A stretch of 64,000 nucleotides of DNA, from the NCBI RefSeq assembly GCF_035917975.1, contig NZ_CP109130.1, positions 1,364,001 to 1,428,000 of the forward strand. The letters are read 5' to 3'. Position 1 is the stretch's first letter, and each line of letters opens with the position of its first letter. The position numbers and the translations under genes were made by a program. The notes beneath the pieces are model-generated. The model saw only the letters and a list, made by a program, of their open reading frames with translations. It ran no database searches and was not told the origin of the DNA. Below, piece after piece: positions 25,825-35,085 of the stretch. Source of the DNA: Streptosporangium sp. NBC_01756. GTDB taxonomy: Bacteria; Actinomycetota; Actinomycetes; Streptosporangiales; Streptosporangiaceae.

Positions 25825-26631
25825 TTATGACTTTCCAGGCGGAAGTGTCCGATTAACACTCAGGTCCGCCCGGACCATGGTGGCGAGCTTCCGGGTGGCG
25901 GTGCGGTTGAGCACCCCGCCGGCCACGGCTCCGGTGAGAAAGGGTCCGAGCGTGGTCAGGTTGCGCCCGAGGGTGCGCATCAACCGGTTGCGCAGCGCGG
26001 TCTTCGTGGCAGTGCCCAGGGCGACGGTGACCGAGGCGGGGGACATCGGGTCGACCCCGCGCTGCTTGGACCAGGCGGTGACGAAGGCCACCGCCCGCTG
26101 GGAACCGGTGCCCGGCACCGGGATGCCGTACACCTCGTGAAGCTCGGCGAGGAGCTTGACCTCGATCGCGGCCACCACGAGAGTCTCCGCCACGAGTTGG
26201 GCGGGGGCGGACAGCAGCAGGGGCGGGGCGGCGAACTCGGCCGCCGCGAGGGCTCCGCCGATGGCGCCGACCGTCATGGTCGCCTTGGAGGCGGTGCGCA
26301 CCAGGTCGTCCGCCAGCGCTTCGGAGGTGAGGCCGTGGTGGTGCTCGGAGAGGGTGGCAAGGTCGCGGATCGGGATGCGAGGGGCCACTGCCATGAACAT
26401 GTCGGCCAGCCACCGGCCCCGGCCCGTCCCGGACGCCCTGGCCTTTTTCGCCCCGACGGCCAGCGTCGTCGTGAGGCGGCCGAGCAGCCGCCGCCGCTCG
26501 GCGCCATCCATGTCGCCAGGCTCCGCGAGCCTGCCGACGATCTCGGCAACTTCGTGCTCCGGTGTGCCGGCCGACCCCTCGGCCGTGGAGTCGTCCGGCC
26601 GGACACCGGTCTTCCTGTTCTCTGACGGCAT
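25825..26631 (-). CDS. Conserved hypothetical protein, possibly EcsC-like
   Basis: About 268 aa from ATG 26631, with AGGAGG 9 bases upstream; an ATG at 26727 is also in frame but overlaps the gene before it. Two halves can be seen: an acidic, charged N-terminal third and an Ala/Leu-rich part with several amphipathic or hydrophobic stretches (TVGAIGGALAAAEFAAPPLL, VAETLVVAAIEVKLLAELHEVYG, FLTGAVAGGVLNRTATRKLA). The pattern of a membrane-embedded Ala-rich region followed by AELHEVYG recalls EcsC-family proteins, but I hold this loosely. It lies between DUF4193 and otsA on the same strand. Confidence 0.55.
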   Translation of the reverse strand: MPSENRKTGVRPDDSTAEGSAGTPEHEVAEIVGRLAEPGDMDGAERRRLLGRLTTTLAVGAKKARASGTGRGRWLADMFMAVAPRIPIRDLATLSEHHHGLTSEALADDLVRTASKATMTVGAIGGALAAAEFAAPPLLLSAPAQLVAETLVVAAIEVKLLAELHEVYGIPVPGTGSQRAVAFVTAWSKQRGVDPMSPASVTVALGTATKTALRNRLMRTLGRNLTTLGPFLTGAVAGGVLNRTATRKLATMVRADLSVNRTLPPGKS

Positions 26632-26714
26632 GTCTCGGAACCTCCTCAAGGCTTGTCCTTGGGCCCTACCCTTCCATCGGAGAGCACACTTCGGACAGGC
26701 CATCGGAACGATCG

Positions 26715-27014
26715 TCAGGCCGCGCACTCCCGGCAGATCTGCTGACCGTTCCTTTCAACGGCGAGCTGACTGCGGTGATGCACCAGGAAGCAACGCCCGC
26801 AGGTGAACTCGTCGGCCTGACGAGGTATCACCCGGAGCGAAAGCTCCTCGTTGGACAGGTCCGCCCCCGGCAGTTCGAGCGATTCGGCGAGATCCGTCTC
26901 GTCGATGTCGATGCTGCCCGAGGACTTGTCGGTACGGCGTGCCTGCAGTTCCTGAAGACTGTCCTCGTTGAGGTCGTCGTCGGTCTTGCGTGGGCTGTCG
27001 TAATCGGTTGCCAT
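26715..27014 (-). CDS. DUF4193 family protein (Rv2699c-like)
   Basis: 99 aa. It starts MATDYDSPRKTDDD and has an acidic middle part (DIDETDLAESLELPGADLSNEELSL). The C-terminal part contains two Cys pairs, CGRC and CREC, separated by about 20 residues including HH, a zinc-ribbon pattern. This family is a conserved actinobacterial one near dut and suhB; function unknown. In mycobacteria the gene is flanked by DUF3093 and cei genes, which are not present here. Confidence 0.88.
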   Translation of the reverse strand: MATDYDSPRKTDDDLNEDSLQELQARRTDKSSGSIDIDETDLAESLELPGADLSNEELSLRVIPRQADEFTCGRCFLVHHRSQLAVERNGQQICRECAA

Positions 27015-27286
27015 CGGTCTGCTCCATCCCCCTCATCTATCTGTCTGCGCCGGCTCGCGCGTATGTAACGTCCGGGAGGCCCAACTTGTGCCCAATCCGA
27101 CAGAGAGATTCCTGCTTCGGTACCCCGCTGGAATGGCCGCTGAACCTCCCCACACGTGAGGGACACCCCGCCAATAGGCATGGTTAGCCAAATATGGCGT
27201 AAACCACAGCATTGGCGACATGAACTACCGTGTTCGACGGCACATCCAACCACATGTACGGCGCGAACGAGACGCCCCCCGCCGGA

Positions 27287-28657
27287 TCAGCGTGCTCGGA
27301 GTCTCACGGTCACCACAAGACCTCCCCCGTCTCTGGGAACGGCGGTCACGTTGCCTCCGTGAGCGCGCACGACCGCACGGACGATGGACAGCCCGAGACC
27401 CGCTCCCTTGGCCGATTCGACCCGGTCGGCGTTGAGCCGCCGAAACGGCTCGAACAGGCTGTTCACCTCATATGCGGGCACATGCGGCCCCGTGTTGGCC
27501 ACCTGAACAACCAGTGCCCCCTCCACCATTCCCGTGCGTACCCACAGGCGGCCGGATTCGGGGAGGTTGTGCTTTATCGCGTTCTCCACAAGATTGGCCA
27601 CGCAGCGCTCCAACAGCACCGGATCGCCTTCCGTGGCGGCGTTCTGGAGCTCGGCGGTCATGGTCACCCCGGCCTCCTCGGCGCGTGGGGTGAGCTGGTC
27701 GACGGCGGTCTCGGCGACGTCCTTCATGTCCACCGGCTTGCGTACACTCAGCTCGCGCTCGCTGCGGGCCAGCAGCAGCAGGCCCTCGATGAGCTGCTCG
27801 TTGCGGGCGTTGACCTCCAGGAGAGTACGGCCCAGCGCCTTGAGGTCCCCCGACGCCTCGGGGTCCCCCAGCGCGATCTCCAGGACCGTCCGGTTGATCG
27901 TCAGGGGGGTCCGGAGTTCGTGCGAGGCGTTGGCCACGAATCTTCGCTGTGTGTCGAACGCCACATTGAGCCTGGTCAACATGGCGTCGAAGGTGTCGGC
28001 CAGCTCCTTGAGCTCGTCGTTGGGCCCCTTGAGGTCGATCCGCTCATGGGCGAGCGTGGTGCCGGAGAGCTTGCGCGCCGTCGTGGTCATCTGCTGGATC
28101 GGCTTGAGCGCCCGGTCGGCGACGAGGTAGCCGATGATGACCGCCAGGATTCCCACGCCCGCCAGGGCCAGCAGCGAGCGGCTGAGCAGGGCGTTGCGCG
28201 CCTCGTCGATCGCGACGTGCTTCCACCCGAGCCACTCCTCCTGGAACTTCTGCTGATAGGCGAGCGGCGCGTCCGGCAGGCTGACGGGCGGCCAGGCCCC
28301 GTTGATGGCCCAGCCCACCATCATGTAGATCACGAACAGCAGGAGCACCCCGGCCGCGAAGAACAGCACACCGTAGGTGATCGTGAGCCGCCACCGGATG
28401 CTGACCCGGTCCATGAGCGCCCGCACCCGGTCGAGGACCGAGAGCCGCTCCGGGGAGGCGCCCGCCGGGGGCGGCCCGTCCCACACCGGTGGGCCGGTCG
28501 GCGGCGGCGGCTGGGTCCGCGCCGGAGCGGCGAAGACCGGCCGGTCGCCCTTCCTGGCCTCCCGCTCGGAGCGCGGGCTGATCATCGGGTGGGTGGGCAC
28601 GGACCCGCGCGGCTCGGCGGCGTGCCGTTCCTCTCCCCCGCTCGGTGGAACACTCAC
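27287..28657 (-). CDS. Sensor histidine kinase with HAMP domain
   Basis: 456 aa. After a proline-rich cytoplasmic N terminus of about 85 residues there are two membrane helices (about 91-115 and 160-180) with a small extracellular loop, a HAMP domain (about 182-235), the HisKA H-box FVANASHELRTPL with phospho-acceptor His246, and an ATPase domain with NLVENAIKHN (N-box) and KGAGLGLSIV (G-box). The start overlaps the end of the response-regulator gene by 4 bases, so they form a coupled two-gene system. The stimulus is unknown; the short loop suggests sensing in or near the membrane. Confidence 0.92.
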   Translation of the reverse strand: MSVPPSGGEERHAAEPRGSVPTHPMISPRSEREARKGDRPVFAAPARTQPPPPTGPPVWDGPPPAGASPERLSVLDRVRALMDRVSIRWRLTITYGVLFFAAGVLLLFVIYMMVGWAINGAWPPVSLPDAPLAYQQKFQEEWLGWKHVAIDEARNALLSRSLLALAGVGILAVIIGYLVADRALKPIQQMTTTARKLSGTTLAHERIDLKGPNDELKELADTFDAMLTRLNVAFDTQRRFVANASHELRTPLTINRTVLEIALGDPEASGDLKALGRTLLEVNARNEQLIEGLLLLARSERELSVRKPVDMKDVAETAVDQLTPRAEEAGVTMTAELQNAATEGDPVLLERCVANLVENAIKHNLPESGRLWVRTGMVEGALVVQVANTGPHVPAYEVNSLFEPFRRLNADRVESAKGAGLGLSIVRAVVRAHGGNVTAVPRDGGGLVVTVRLRAR

Positions 28658-29307
28658 AGCTTGTATCCGACTCCGGGCACCGTCTCGATCACCTGAGGCT
28701 CGCCCAGCTTCTTCCTCAGGGTCATCATGGTCACGCGCACCACGTTGGTGAACGGGTCGATGTTCTCGTCCCAGGCCTTGTCCAGCAGGTCCTCCTGGCT
28801 GACCACGGCACCCTCGGCGCGCATCAGCTCCTCCAGGACCGCGAACTCCTTCTTGGTGAGCGCGATCTCCTGGCCATCCCTGGTGACCAGCCGTTTGCCC
28901 GGATCGAGGCGGACCCCGGCCCGCTCCAGCACCGGCGGCAGCGCCGGGGCCGAGCGGCGGCCGAGCGCCCGCACCCGCGCGACGAGTTCGATGAACACGA
29001 AGGGTTTGGCCAGATAGTCGTCGGCGCCCAGGCCCAGCCCCTCCACCTTGTCGTCCACGTCTCCGGACGCGGTCAGCATCAGGATCCGCGACGCCGTGCG
29101 CGCGGCCACCAGGCGGCGGCAGACCTCGTCACCGTGGACCTTGGGCAGGTCCCGGTCCAAAACGATCACGTCGTAGTCGATGTAGCCGGTCCGTTCCAGC
29201 GCGCTGGCGCCGTCGTAGGCCACATCCACGGCCATGGCCTCCCGCCGGAGCCCGGTCGCGATCGCGTCGGCGAGCACCCGCTCATCCTCAACCACAAGCA
29301 CCCGCAC
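28654..29307 (-). CDS. OmpR/PhoB-type response regulator
   Basis: 217 aa from the GTG at 29307, supported by AGGAGG ten bases upstream; the frame runs open to 29502 without another good start. Receiver domain with acidic pair E7/D8, phospho-acceptor Asp51 (VIVLDRDLPK), Thr in LMLTASG and the switch Lys in AKPF. The C-terminal winged helix includes LTKKEFAVLEELM and NVVRVTMMTLRKKLGEP, ending ETVPGVGYKL. It controls transcription when phosphorylated by the kinase that follows. A 13-bp palindrome about 115 bases upstream may be its own binding site. Confidence 0.92.
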   Translation of the reverse strand: MRVLVVEDERVLADAIATGLRREAMAVDVAYDGASALERTGYIDYDVIVLDRDLPKVHGDEVCRRLVAARTASRILMLTASGDVDDKVEGLGLGADDYLAKPFVFIELVARVRALGRRSAPALPPVLERAGVRLDPGKRLVTRDGQEIALTKKEFAVLEELMRAEGAVVSQEDLLDKAWDENIDPFTNVVRVTMMTLRKKLGEPQVIETVPGVGYKL

Positions 29308-29421
29308 AGCCTCTCGTACCTCCTGCGAAAGATGGGAAGAGCCGCCGAACGGCTCCCCAATTGTCGGCACACTCCCCGTAAGCCGGCGGTAAGGCCGGTG
29401 CCCCCACAACCACAGTCCGTG

Positions 29422-29434
29422 ATGTGTGACACAT
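29422..29434. promoter_or_regulatory. 13-bp palindrome ATGTGTGACACAT in a divergent promoter gap
   Basis: ATGTGT-G-ACACAT sits in the 218-bp gap between the response-regulator gene (minus) and the 54-aa gene (plus). A perfect dyad in such a gap is a good operator candidate. Confidence 0.45.
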
Positions 29435-29525
29435 ACAGGTTTAGTCGATATGCGTTGCGGGGTACAGCCGGAGCCAACCCCCAAACCAGCCTTACCCTTC
29501 AACCCCCTTTGAGAAAGAAGGTGAG

Positions 29526-29690
29526 ATGGGCGAGTTCACGACCACGATCGAACACCGCCTCGACCAGGCCTACAGAAACCTGCAGGAGGCCAGGTCGAAC
29601 GGTGACGACTACCTCGCCGACACCCTCACCGCCGAGATCGAGGATCTCCGCCGTCTGGCCACAGACAACGGCGTCCCCATCCAGCGCTGA
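29526..29690 (+). CDS. Small acidic helical protein (54 aa)
   Basis: ATG 29526 to TGA 29690 with AGAAGGTGAG just upstream. Begins MGEFTTTIEHRLDQAYRNLQ and ends ATDNGVPIQR. It has no cysteine or hydrophobic segment and is predicted largely alpha-helical, with alternating charges typical of a short coiled coil. Two strong hairpins follow the stop. The clean reading frame, ribosome-binding site and terminator support a real gene. I do not recognise a function. Confidence 0.65.
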   Translation: MGEFTTTIEHRLDQAYRNLQEARSNGDDYLADTLTAEIEDLRRLATDNGVPIQR

Positions 29691-29696
29691 TGTGAG

Positions 29697-29726
29697 AAGC
29701 CCCCTGGTGCGTCACCGGGGGGCTTT
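29697..29726 (+). terminator. Hairpin terminator of the 54-aa gene
   Basis: AAGCCCCCTGGTG and CACCGGGGGGCTT form a nearly perfect stem around CGT, followed by TCCTC, six bases after the stop. Confidence 0.85.
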
Positions 29727-29736
29727 CCTCATGTAC

Positions 29737-29778
29737 CGGCCGCGACGCCCGGTCCCCACGGACCGGGCATCGCGGCCG
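29737..29778 (-). terminator. Long hairpin between convergent genes (suhB side)
   Basis: CGGCCGCGA-C-GCCCGGTCC pairs with GGACCGGGC-A-TCGCGGCCG around CCAC: two 9-bp blocks with a single mismatch. It lies 8 bases past the suhB stop. Confidence 0.8.
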
Positions 29779-29786
29779 TCGTGCTC

Positions 29787-30587
29787 TCAGGCGTCACGTT
29801 CCGGGTCCAGCGGGACCAGCAGCTCGTGCAGCTCCTCGAACAGGCCCGGCGCCGCGCAGAGCGTGAGCTCCGGATTGGGCGGTCCGCCGTTCAGGCCGCC
29901 CACCCTGGCCCCCGCCTCGGTGGCGACGAGACCACCGGCCGCGTAGTCCCAGACCTGCGGGCCCCGCTCGTAGTAGCCGTCGACCCGGCCGGCCGCCACC
30001 GAGCACAGGTCGGCCGCCGCCGAACCGGCCCGGCGGATGTCGCGCACGCGTGGCAGCACGTGGGTGAGCACCTCCGCCTGGACCTTCCGCCGCCCGACCT
30101 CGTAGCCGAACCCGGTGGCGATCAGCGCCCGGTCCAGCGGCACACCCGTGTTGCAGCGCAACCGCTCGCCCGCCAGCCACGCGCCCTCGCCCTTGGCCGC
30201 GGTGAAGACCTCACCGCGAGGCACCACGTTGACCACGCCCGCGACGACCTCGCCGTCGATCTCGACCGCGATGCTGACCGCCCAGTCGGGCAGGCCGTAC
30301 AGGAAGTTGACCGTCCCGTCGATCGGGTCCACGATCCAGCGGATCCGTCCGCCGCCGGTCGAGCCGCCCTCTTCTCCGAGGATCGCGTCGTCCGGTCTGA
30401 CCGCCTTGATCCTGGTGCGGATCAGCTCCTCCGACGCCCTGTCCAGCGCGGTCACCACATCGGTGGGACTGGACTTGGTGGCCAGCACCTCGGGCCGGGC
30501 GGGCCGTTTCGCCAGGAGCATCTCCCCCGCCTCGCGGGCGATCTCCTCGGCCAGGTGGGCGAAGGTGCCCACGGTCTCCACGGTCAC
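29787..30587 (-). CDS. suhB: Inositol monophosphatase family protein
   Basis: 266 aa. Metal and substrate motifs: GEEGG (Glu ligands), WIVDPIDGTVNF (motif A with two Asp and the Thr) and WDYAAGGLVATEAG (motif B). The TDVVTALDRASEELI segment precedes the active site. Such enzymes release myo-inositol from inositol 1-phosphate, which in actinobacteria feeds mycothiol and phosphatidylinositol synthesis. Its position near DUF4193 matches mycobacterial Rv2701c (suhB). The true in vivo substrate could also be another sugar phosphate. Confidence 0.9.
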   Translation of the reverse strand: MTVETVGTFAHLAEEIAREAGEMLLAKRPARPEVLATKSSPTDVVTALDRASEELIRTRIKAVRPDDAILGEEGGSTGGGRIRWIVDPIDGTVNFLYGLPDWAVSIAVEIDGEVVAGVVNVVPRGEVFTAAKGEGAWLAGERLRCNTGVPLDRALIATGFGYEVGRRKVQAEVLTHVLPRVRDIRRAGSAAADLCSVAAGRVDGYYERGPQVWDYAAGGLVATEAGARVGGLNGGPPNPELTLCAAPGLFEELHELLVPLDPERDA

Positions 30588-30654
30588 GGTCGCTCCCCTC
30601 TCCTCGTCGTCTCACAGGTCGCTCCGGTCGCCCCGCGGCGGTAGCCCGCCAGGC

Positions 30655-32634
30655 TCACGAGAGCGACTCCGGCCGCTTCCACTCCCGGCCGAGAACATGC
30701 TGGTCCAAGAAGGCCAGCACGGTCTCGTACCAGACGACGGCGTTGCCCGGCTTGAGCACCCAGTGGTTCTCGTCCGGGAAGTACAGGAACTTCGACTCCA
30801 CGTCCGAGCGCTGCAGGTCCCACCAGAGGCGCAGTCCCTCGCCGATGGGCACCCGGTAGTCCTTGTCACCGTGGATGACCAGCATCGGCGTGGAGATCTC
30901 CGACAGCGACAGGTGCGGGGAGAGCCTGCTGTACAGCTCGCCGCCGACCGGGCCGAACTCGCGCTGCCAGTACATCGGCGCGTCGGTGGTGCCGGCGAAC
31001 TGGTCCAGGTGCCAGAGCGAGGCGTGGGTGACGATCGCCTTGAACCGGTCGGTGTGGCCGGCGACCCAGTTGGCCATGTAGCCGCCGAACGATCCGCCCA
31101 TGGCGGCGGTCCGGGTGGCGTCGACCTCGGGCAGCTCCAGCGCGGCGTCGGTGATCGACATCAGGTCGGCGTGGGTGCGCGGGCCCCAGTCGGCCCAGCC
31201 GCGCCTGATCATCTCGGGTCCGTAGCCGGTGGACAGGCAGGGGTCGGGCAGCAGGACGGCGTAGCCGTGCTGGGCCATGATCCACGGGTTCCACCGCCAG
31301 GACCAGTCGTTCCAGCTCGACAGCGGGCCGCCGTGGATCCAGAGCAGGAACGGCGCCGGGTTCTCCGCCGAGGCGCCCTCGGGCAGCACGAGCCAGGCGC
31401 GGACCGTCACGCCGTCGTCGGTGGTCGCGGTGACCTCGGTCAGGGTGCCGGGCAGCTCCAGCTCGGGAGTCGGGGAGGCCAGCTCCTCGACCGTGCCGCC
31501 CGCGGTGACGCGGACCGGTCCGGCGGCGCGGTCCACCGCGCTGCGCAGCGCGTAGACGGCGCCGTCGGGGGCGACGTTGAGCGAAAGGTAGGCGGCGTCG
31601 TCGGGCGTGAGCCGTACCGGCTCGGAGCCGTCGGCCGGGACGTGGAAGATCGGGCGGCGGCCGCCGTGGTCGGCGGCCACGTACAGGGAGCGCGAGTCGG
31701 GCGCCCAGGCCACGTCCGCCGGCCAGAGTCCGGCGCCGGCGGCGTGTCCCTCCCCGGTGGCCAGGTCCACGATCCACAGGGTCTGCTCGGGGATCGTGTC
31801 GGCGGTGGCGTGGTTGTTGCGCACGCACGCGACCAGACGCCCGTCGGGAGAGACCCGCACCGGGCCGTCGAAGTCGTGGCCGTCCTCCTCGGCCAGGACC
31901 CGCCGGGCTCCGGCGTCGGCCGTCCCGATCGCCACCAACTGGGAGCGCGACTCGCCTGCGGGCAACGGCACCGACCAGGTCGTCACGACCGTCCCGCCGT
32001 CGGGGGTCACGTCGTAGGAGGCGTTGGTCAGCGCCTTGCCCGGCTGCGGGGTGAGGTCCCTGACCTCGGTCAGCCGGTCGTCGCCGAGGATCCCGGCGAA
32101 CAGCCGGGGCTCCCCGGGGCCGAGGTCGTGGTCCCAGTAGCGCACCGGAGAGCTCTCGTGCAGGATCGCGCTGATCCCGCCGTCCTTGCGGGCCTTGCGC
32201 CGCTCGTCCTCGGTGGCCTCGTCACCGGGCAGCACGTCGGAACCGAAGACCACGCTCCGGCCGCCGGCCGCGAATCCCGCCACACCGCCGGGCCGGGAGG
32301 CGATCTGCCTGGCCTCGCCGCCGGCCGCGGGTAGCAGCCAGAGGGCCGGGACCTCCTCGTCGGGGTCCTTGACGACCGGGTCGGGGCGGCGCGAGCCGAA
32401 GAGCAGGTCGCCCCCTGCGGTGAACTCGGCGCCGGCCTCGCCCTTGACGGACCTGGTCAGCCGGTACGGTCTGCGTCCGTCGAGGGGGATCTCCCACAGA
32501 GACGTTCCATAGGACTTGCCGTCGGCGTTCAGCGCCTGCACCACGCTGACCAGCCGGGTTCCGTCGGGGGAGAGACGCAGGGACGCCACCCGCGGCACGC
32601 CGACATAATCGCGAATGTCGTTGAAAGGGGTCAC
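30655..32634 (-). CDS. S9-family prolyl oligopeptidase-type peptidase
   Basis: 659 aa. The N-terminal about 380 residues form a beta-propeller with repeated strand motifs ([35 protein letters not shown]). The C-terminal alpha/beta hydrolase has the nucleophile Ser in [11 protein letters not shown], the Asp in the GDKDYRVP region and His in [10 protein letters not shown]. Family members are acylaminoacyl or dipeptidyl peptidases that cut short peptides. No signal peptide, so it is cytoplasmic. Located 67 bases before suhB on the same strand. Confidence 0.93.
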   Translation of the reverse strand: MTPFNDIRDYVGVPRVASLRLSPDGTRLVSVVQALNADGKSYGTSLWEIPLDGRRPYRLTRSVKGEAGAEFTAGGDLLFGSRRPDPVVKDPDEEVPALWLLPAAGGEARQIASRPGGVAGFAAGGRSVVFGSDVLPGDEATEDERRKARKDGGISAILHESSPVRYWDHDLGPGEPRLFAGILGDDRLTEVRDLTPQPGKALTNASYDVTPDGGTVVTTWSVPLPAGESRSQLVAIGTADAGARRVLAEEDGHDFDGPVRVSPDGRLVACVRNNHATADTIPEQTLWIVDLATGEGHAAGAGLWPADVAWAPDSRSLYVAADHGGRRPIFHVPADGSEPVRLTPDDAAYLSLNVAPDGAVYALRSAVDRAAGPVRVTAGGTVEELASPTPELELPGTLTEVTATTDDGVTVRAWLVLPEGASAENPAPFLLWIHGGPLSSWNDWSWRWNPWIMAQHGYAVLLPDPCLSTGYGPEMIRRGWADWGPRTHADLMSITDAALELPEVDATRTAAMGGSFGGYMANWVAGHTDRFKAIVTHASLWHLDQFAGTTDAPMYWQREFGPVGGELYSRLSPHLSLSEISTPMLVIHGDKDYRVPIGEGLRLWWDLQRSDVESKFLYFPDENHWVLKPGNAVVWYETVLAFLDQHVLGREWKRPESLS

Positions 32635-32740
32635 CGTCCGAACCTACCCCGGACGTCGTCACCGGTCGCGCATCCGTACCGGGCCCGATACCGAAAAACC
32701 AGGTGTGACCATGTATGAGGACGTCCCGGCATGCGGTTTG

Positions 32741-33745
32741 ATGGATGCCATGGGGACTTACGACGCGTTGCTCGTCGTCTCGTTCGGGGGGCCGGAGAAG
32801 CCTGACGACGTGATGCCGTTTCTGGAGAACGTGGTGCGGGGCCGGGGCATCCCGCGCGAGCGGCTACTGGAGGTCGAGGCGCACTACCAGCGTTTCGGCG
32901 GGATGAGCCCGATCAACCAGCAGTGCCGTGACCTGATAGCCGCGGTCGAGCCGACCGTCGATCTGCCGATCTACTGGGGGAACCGCAACTGGCATCCCTA
33001 TCTGGAGGACACGCTCCGCCAGATGGCCGCCGACGGCGTGCGCAGGGCGGCGGCCTTCGTCACCGCCGCCTACAGCTCCTATTCGGCGTGCCGGCAGTAC
33101 ATCGACGACATCGCGCTGGCCAGGGCCGCGGTGGAGGGCGCCCCGGAGATCGTCAAGCTGCGGCACTACTTCGACCACCCCGGCTTCGTCGCGGCCATGG
33201 TGGAACACACCCGCGAGGCGATCGCGGAGCTGCCGGCCGAGCACCGGGACGCCGCTCGCCTGGTCTTCACCGCACACAGCATCCCGACGTCGATGGCCGA
33301 CACGGCCGGTCCGCACGGCGGGGCCTACGAGGCGCAGCTACGCCGGACGGCCTCGCTGATCACCGCCGAGCTGGGCGGCGACCGGCCGTGGGACCTGGTC
33401 TGGCAGAGCCGCAGCGGGGCCCCGCACATCCCCTGGCTGGAGCCCGACGTCTGCGATCATCTGCGGGAGGTCGACGCCCCCGCGGTGGTGCTGGTGCCGA
33501 TCGGATTCGTCTCCGACCACATGGAGGTCGTCTACGACCTCGACGTGGAAGCCGTGGAGGTGGCCGGGGAGATCGGTCTCCCCCTGGTCAGGGCCGCCAC
33601 CGCGGGCACCCATCCGCGGTTCGTCTCGATGATCGGCGAACTGCTGGCCGAACCGGAGCCGATGGCCTGCGCGGGCACCTGCTGCCCCGCCCCTCCCCGC
33701 CGCCCGGCCCAGCCGGCGGGCACGGGAGCGGGCCGTCAGGGGTAG
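32741..33745 (+). CDS. hemH: Ferrochelatase (coproporphyrin type)
   Basis: About 334 aa. It starts at [18 protein letters not shown], has [14 protein letters not shown], then [11 protein letters not shown] with the metal-site His, and [20 protein letters not shown] with the catalytic Glu of the family. The last part contains [10 protein letters not shown]-terminal cysteines, with one internal Cys, are the [2Fe-2S] ligands reported for mycobacterial ferrochelatase. In actinobacteria the enzyme inserts iron into coproporphyrin III. Three starts are possible (32711, 32741, 32750); 32741 is used because relatives begin within a few residues of this point. None has a strong ribosome-binding site. 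Confidence 0.93.
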   Translation: MDAMGTYDALLVVSFGGPEKPDDVMPFLENVVRGRGIPRERLLEVEAHYQRFGGMSPINQQCRDLIAAVEPTVDLPIYWGNRNWHPYLEDTLRQMAADGVRRAAAFVTAAYSSYSACRQYIDDIALARAAVEGAPEIVKLRHYFDHPGFVAAMVEHTREAIAELPAEHRDAARLVFTAHSIPTSMADTAGPHGGAYEAQLRRTASLITAELGGDRPWDLVWQSRSGAPHIPWLEPDVCDHLREVDAPAVVLVPIGFVSDHMEVVYDLDVEAVEVAGEIGLPLVRAATAGTHPRFVSMIGELLAEPEPMACAGTCCPAPPRRPAQPAGTGAGRQG

Positions 33746-34968
33746 GCGTGGGCGTAGCCCTGGGAGATGGCGATGACCTTGGCGACGTACGACCAGGAGT
33801 GGTTGTAGAACCAGATGGCCTTCTCCAGCTTCTTGCCGCCCTGCCCCGCACCGTTGGCGCACAGGTAACGGGCCGCCGTGGGGACGGCATCGTACGGGCT
33901 CCAGATGTCGGCGACGCCGTCGCCGTCGCCGTCCACGCCGTAGGACTTCCAGGTGGCAGGCATGAACTGCATGGGGCCCTGGGCCCCCGCCGAGGACGGC
34001 CCGTTGTTGCGTCCGTGTGAGCTCTCCACCTGGCCGATCGCGGCCAGCACCGTCCATGACAGGCCCGGACAGGCGACGGCCGACTTCCGGTAGAGCTCCA
34101 GGTAGCTGCCGGGCCGTCCGACGGCCACCTGCCGGACCGCGGGCGGCTGCTTGCCGGTGGCGACCTTGTCCGTGGCCCGCTTCCCGGTGGCGGGAGTGCC
34201 GACGGTGGGCTTCTTCACCGCGGCCGTACGGGACCCGCCCACGGTGACCACCTGAGCGCCGGAGCCCAGCAGCCGGCGCACCCGGGTGCGCAGCGTGGCC
34301 GCGGCCTTCTGCGGCCCGTTCACCAGCAGCGCGACGCCGGGCAGCAGCCCGAGCCGGCGCCCGGTCTCGGTGCTCACCAGGCCGTCCACACCGGGCAGGC
34401 CGAAGGGGGCGGAGGCCGCGACCCGGAGCCGGATGCCGCCGTCCACCTGGTACTGCGAGCCGAGGGCCAGCCCGAAGCGGCGCACGGCGGAGCTGTCGGC
34501 GACGAGCTCTCCCCTGTCCAGTGCGCTCCAGACCCCGGGCTGGTCGGCCACGGCCTTCGGCGCCCAGGAGCGGAACCGGGACGGATCGACCGCGAGCAGG
34601 TTGAGCCCGACCCCGGAGACCTTGACCGCGCCCCCGTCGAAGGAGTCGACCTTCTTCACGTATTCGAGCTGGGAGACGTCCTCCATGGTCTGCCGGGACA
34701 ACGTCGCCTGGGAGATGACCAGCAACCGGGGCGGGGTGAGGGCGATCTCGGTGCTCGCGGGCGCCGGGGTCGGGGCGGCGGCCGAAGGGCTGGGCACCGG
34801 GGTGAGCGCCGCCAGGTCCCTGACCTCGGCCTCCGCCGCGGTGGCGGTGAGAGGGCCGGCCGGGCGGGTGGCGACGAAGACCGCGCCGCCGACGACGGCG
34901 AGCGCGACCCCGACGACAAGGATCGTGACGAAAGCCCACAGCCGGGGAAGATGCGACACCGCGCTCAC
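33736..34968 (-). CDS. Secreted or membrane-anchored lytic murein transglycosylase
   Basis: About 410 aa from GTG 34968, with GAGG six bases upstream. An N-terminal membrane helix ([21 protein letters not shown]) is followed by a Pro/Ala-rich linker, a middle region without a recognised domain, and a C-terminal SLT/MltB-type domain with catalytic Glu in [20 protein letters not shown], then [10 protein letters not shown] and [16 protein letters not shown]. It cleaves peptidoglycan between MurNAc and GlcNAc at the outer face of the membrane. Its 3' end overlaps the convergent ferrochelatase gene by ten bases. Confidence 0.88.
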   Translation of the reverse strand: MSAVSHLPRLWAFVTILVVGVALAVVGGAVFVATRPAGPLTATAAEAEVRDLAALTPVPSPSAAAPTPAPASTEIALTPPRLLVISQATLSRQTMEDVSQLEYVKKVDSFDGGAVKVSGVGLNLLAVDPSRFRSWAPKAVADQPGVWSALDRGELVADSSAVRRFGLALGSQYQVDGGIRLRVAASAPFGLPGVDGLVSTETGRRLGLLPGVALLVNGPQKAAATLRTRVRRLLGSGAQVVTVGGSRTAAVKKPTVGTPATGKRATDKVATGKQPPAVRQVAVGRPGSYLELYRKSAVACPGLSWTVLAAIGQVESSHGRNNGPSSAGAQGPMQFMPATWKSYGVDGDGDGVADIWSPYDAVPTAARYLCANGAGQGGKKLEKAIWFYNHSWSYVAKVIAISQGYAHAYP

Positions 34969-35085
34969 GTTAGCCTCAACAGGCCACGGCATGTGCCGTT
35001 GCCAGGAAAATAGCTTGCCGGGCAGCGGTTTGGTAGGAAATCGTCGGTACGATCTACCGTTGAAACGCGCAAGGGGGAACCGTCA

